Shown here piece by piece: positions 20,766-21,511 of a stretch of 21,511 nucleotides of DNA. Every line of letters begins with the position of its first letter. Position 1 is the stretch's first letter. The DNA is from Microcaldota archaeon. Lineage in GTDB: Archaea > Micrarchaeota > Micrarchaeia > Anstonellales > Bilamarchaeaceae. Location: NCBI GenBank assembly GCA_013425425.1, contig JACCLJ010000031.1, positions 1 through 21,511 of the forward strand, read 5' to 3'. The notes beneath the pieces are model-generated. The model worked only from the letters and a program-made list of their open reading frames with translations, did not search any database and was not told the origin of the DNA. A program made the translations under genes and the position numbers.

Positions 20766-21511
20766 TGGAATTCTACAAGGACAGGAAATTCCTTTTAATG
20801 ATTCTGATATTCGTGCTTTTCATTTCAGGGATATGCCTATACCCCGCTGTTTCAGGCCTTCTTCTGATACTCGCGCTTTTTGTATTTGGCGCGCTCTGCC
20901 TTTTCTGGAAGGAGCCCCACCTAAAGCTGGCCGGGTTGGTATTGCTTGTGCTGCTCGCCCTTGCGAATATAGGGCTGAATGGCATGAAATTCGGCATAGA
21001 CTTCAGCGGCGGAACCAGGATACCGGTCTTATTGGAGCAGTCCGTTGACCAGACCACCATGAATGAGCTCGTGCAGGCGATAAAGAAAAGAGTGAGCGTG
21101 CTTGGCCTCACCGAAGTGAAGGTCTATGCCATAGGGAATACGCAGATCAACGTAGAGATACCGAGCAGCGATGAGGAGCGCATAAGGTTCATAGAGGACG
21201 TTCTTGCGCACCAGGGCGTATATATGGGTGTTGTGGACGGAAAAGTAGCGATAACCGGGGGCCACATATTCTCGACATCCATTACGGCCACAACGGCGGA
21301 CCAGCTTACGCGCTCCGGTGCGGCATGGGGAGTTTCCTTCTCGGTTGACCGCGAGGGAGCCGAGCAGTTCGCTGACGCGGCATTCGGCAAGGCGGATTAT
21401 CCCGTTTACATGTATCTTGACAGGCCGATGGATGCTGATATCTTTTATACAGAGGAGCAGCTGAAAAGCGCAATGTCTCCTGATTCCGGGGAAAAGGAAA
21501 CGCTCAAGTCG
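20765..21511 (+). CDS. secD: Protein export membrane protein SecD, N-terminal part (runs off window)
   Basis: First 249 codons of SecD; the frame is open to the last base. The ATG overlaps the secF stop (TGATG) with GGTGA nine bases upstream. After the membrane part comes 'KFGIDFSGGTR' (about 75-85) and the P1 domain, with 'AIKKRVSVLGLTEVKV' and 'QINVEIPSSDEERI', both typical of SecD and absent from SecF. SecD partners SecF in export. Unusually, three hydrophobic segments (about 9-27, 29-47, 54-71) precede the P1 domain, whereas most SecD proteins have one, so either two extra membrane passes or a re-entrant hairpin is present. The membrane domain with the other transmembrane segments lies beyond the window. 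Confidence 0.93.
   Translation, partial: MEFYKDRKFLLMILIFVLFISGICLYPAVSGLLLILALFVFGALCLFWKEPHLKLAGLVLLVLLALANIGLNGMKFGIDFSGGTRIPVLLEQSVDQTTMNELVQAIKKRVSVLGLTEVKVYAIGNTQINVEIPSSDEERIRFIEDVLAHQGVYMGVVDGKVAITGGHIFSTSITATTADQLTRSGAAWGVSFSVDREGAEQFADAAFGKADYPVYMYLDRPMDADIFYTEEQLKSAMSPDSGEKETLKS

Overview
The window looks like a chromosomal segment of an archaeon, probably one of the small-genome DPANN lineages (Micrarchaeota or Diapherotrites type); the lineage is my inference. Archaeal signs are a eukaryotic/archaeal-type tryptophanyl-tRNA synthetase, a geranylgeranyl-reductase family flavoenzyme, a DUF35 OB-fold protein of the archaeal thiolase/HMG-CoA synthase locus, archaeal SecF then SecD, a VapBC pair, and core promoters that are TATA boxes about 25-30 nt upstream of apparently leaderless starts. 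I see no rRNA, tRNA, CRISPR array or insertion sequence, and no gene-free stretch over 300 bases.

Layout. 1-2259: the end of a DUF35 gene abuts convergent trpS, then a small unknown gene and a tandem-ACT protein. 2331-4677: a Met/Lys/Glu-rich putative lipoprotein with internal duplications and a lone unknown gene, both more A/T-rich than their neighbours. 4793-10493: housekeeping and accessory genes, namely ftsZ, vapBC with a palindromic operator, purQ, a DJ-1/PfpI protein preceded by three consecutive perfect hairpins, two small unknown genes leading into rpiA, and the geranylgeranyl-reductase family gene. 10548-21511 reads as an export and envelope region: a small SecB-like protein, a 1964-residue and a 727-residue protein in tandem on the minus strand, a second SecB-like paralogue, then secF and secD (secD runs off the window).

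Most interesting part. The two large proteins share a helical module of roughly 90-100 residues, carry N-terminal export signals, and each has a second promoter-like and start-like signal just after the signal region. The larger one ends in several hundred residues of amphipathic beta-hairpin-like sequence and a last strand closing on Trp, which resembles an outer-membrane beta-barrel. They are divergent from a SecB-like-secF-secD operon, and both promoters overlap arms of one inverted repeat. Another SecB-like paralogue lies at the far end of the giant gene. I infer a dedicated export/envelope system, possibly for an archaeon with an outer membrane; this is not proved by sequence alone.

Regulatory themes. 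TATA-dependent leaderless genes are common; one palindromic TATA box appears to serve two divergent leaderless genes. Two places (8037-8116 and 10932-10979) hold back-to-back perfect hairpins with unrelated arms.
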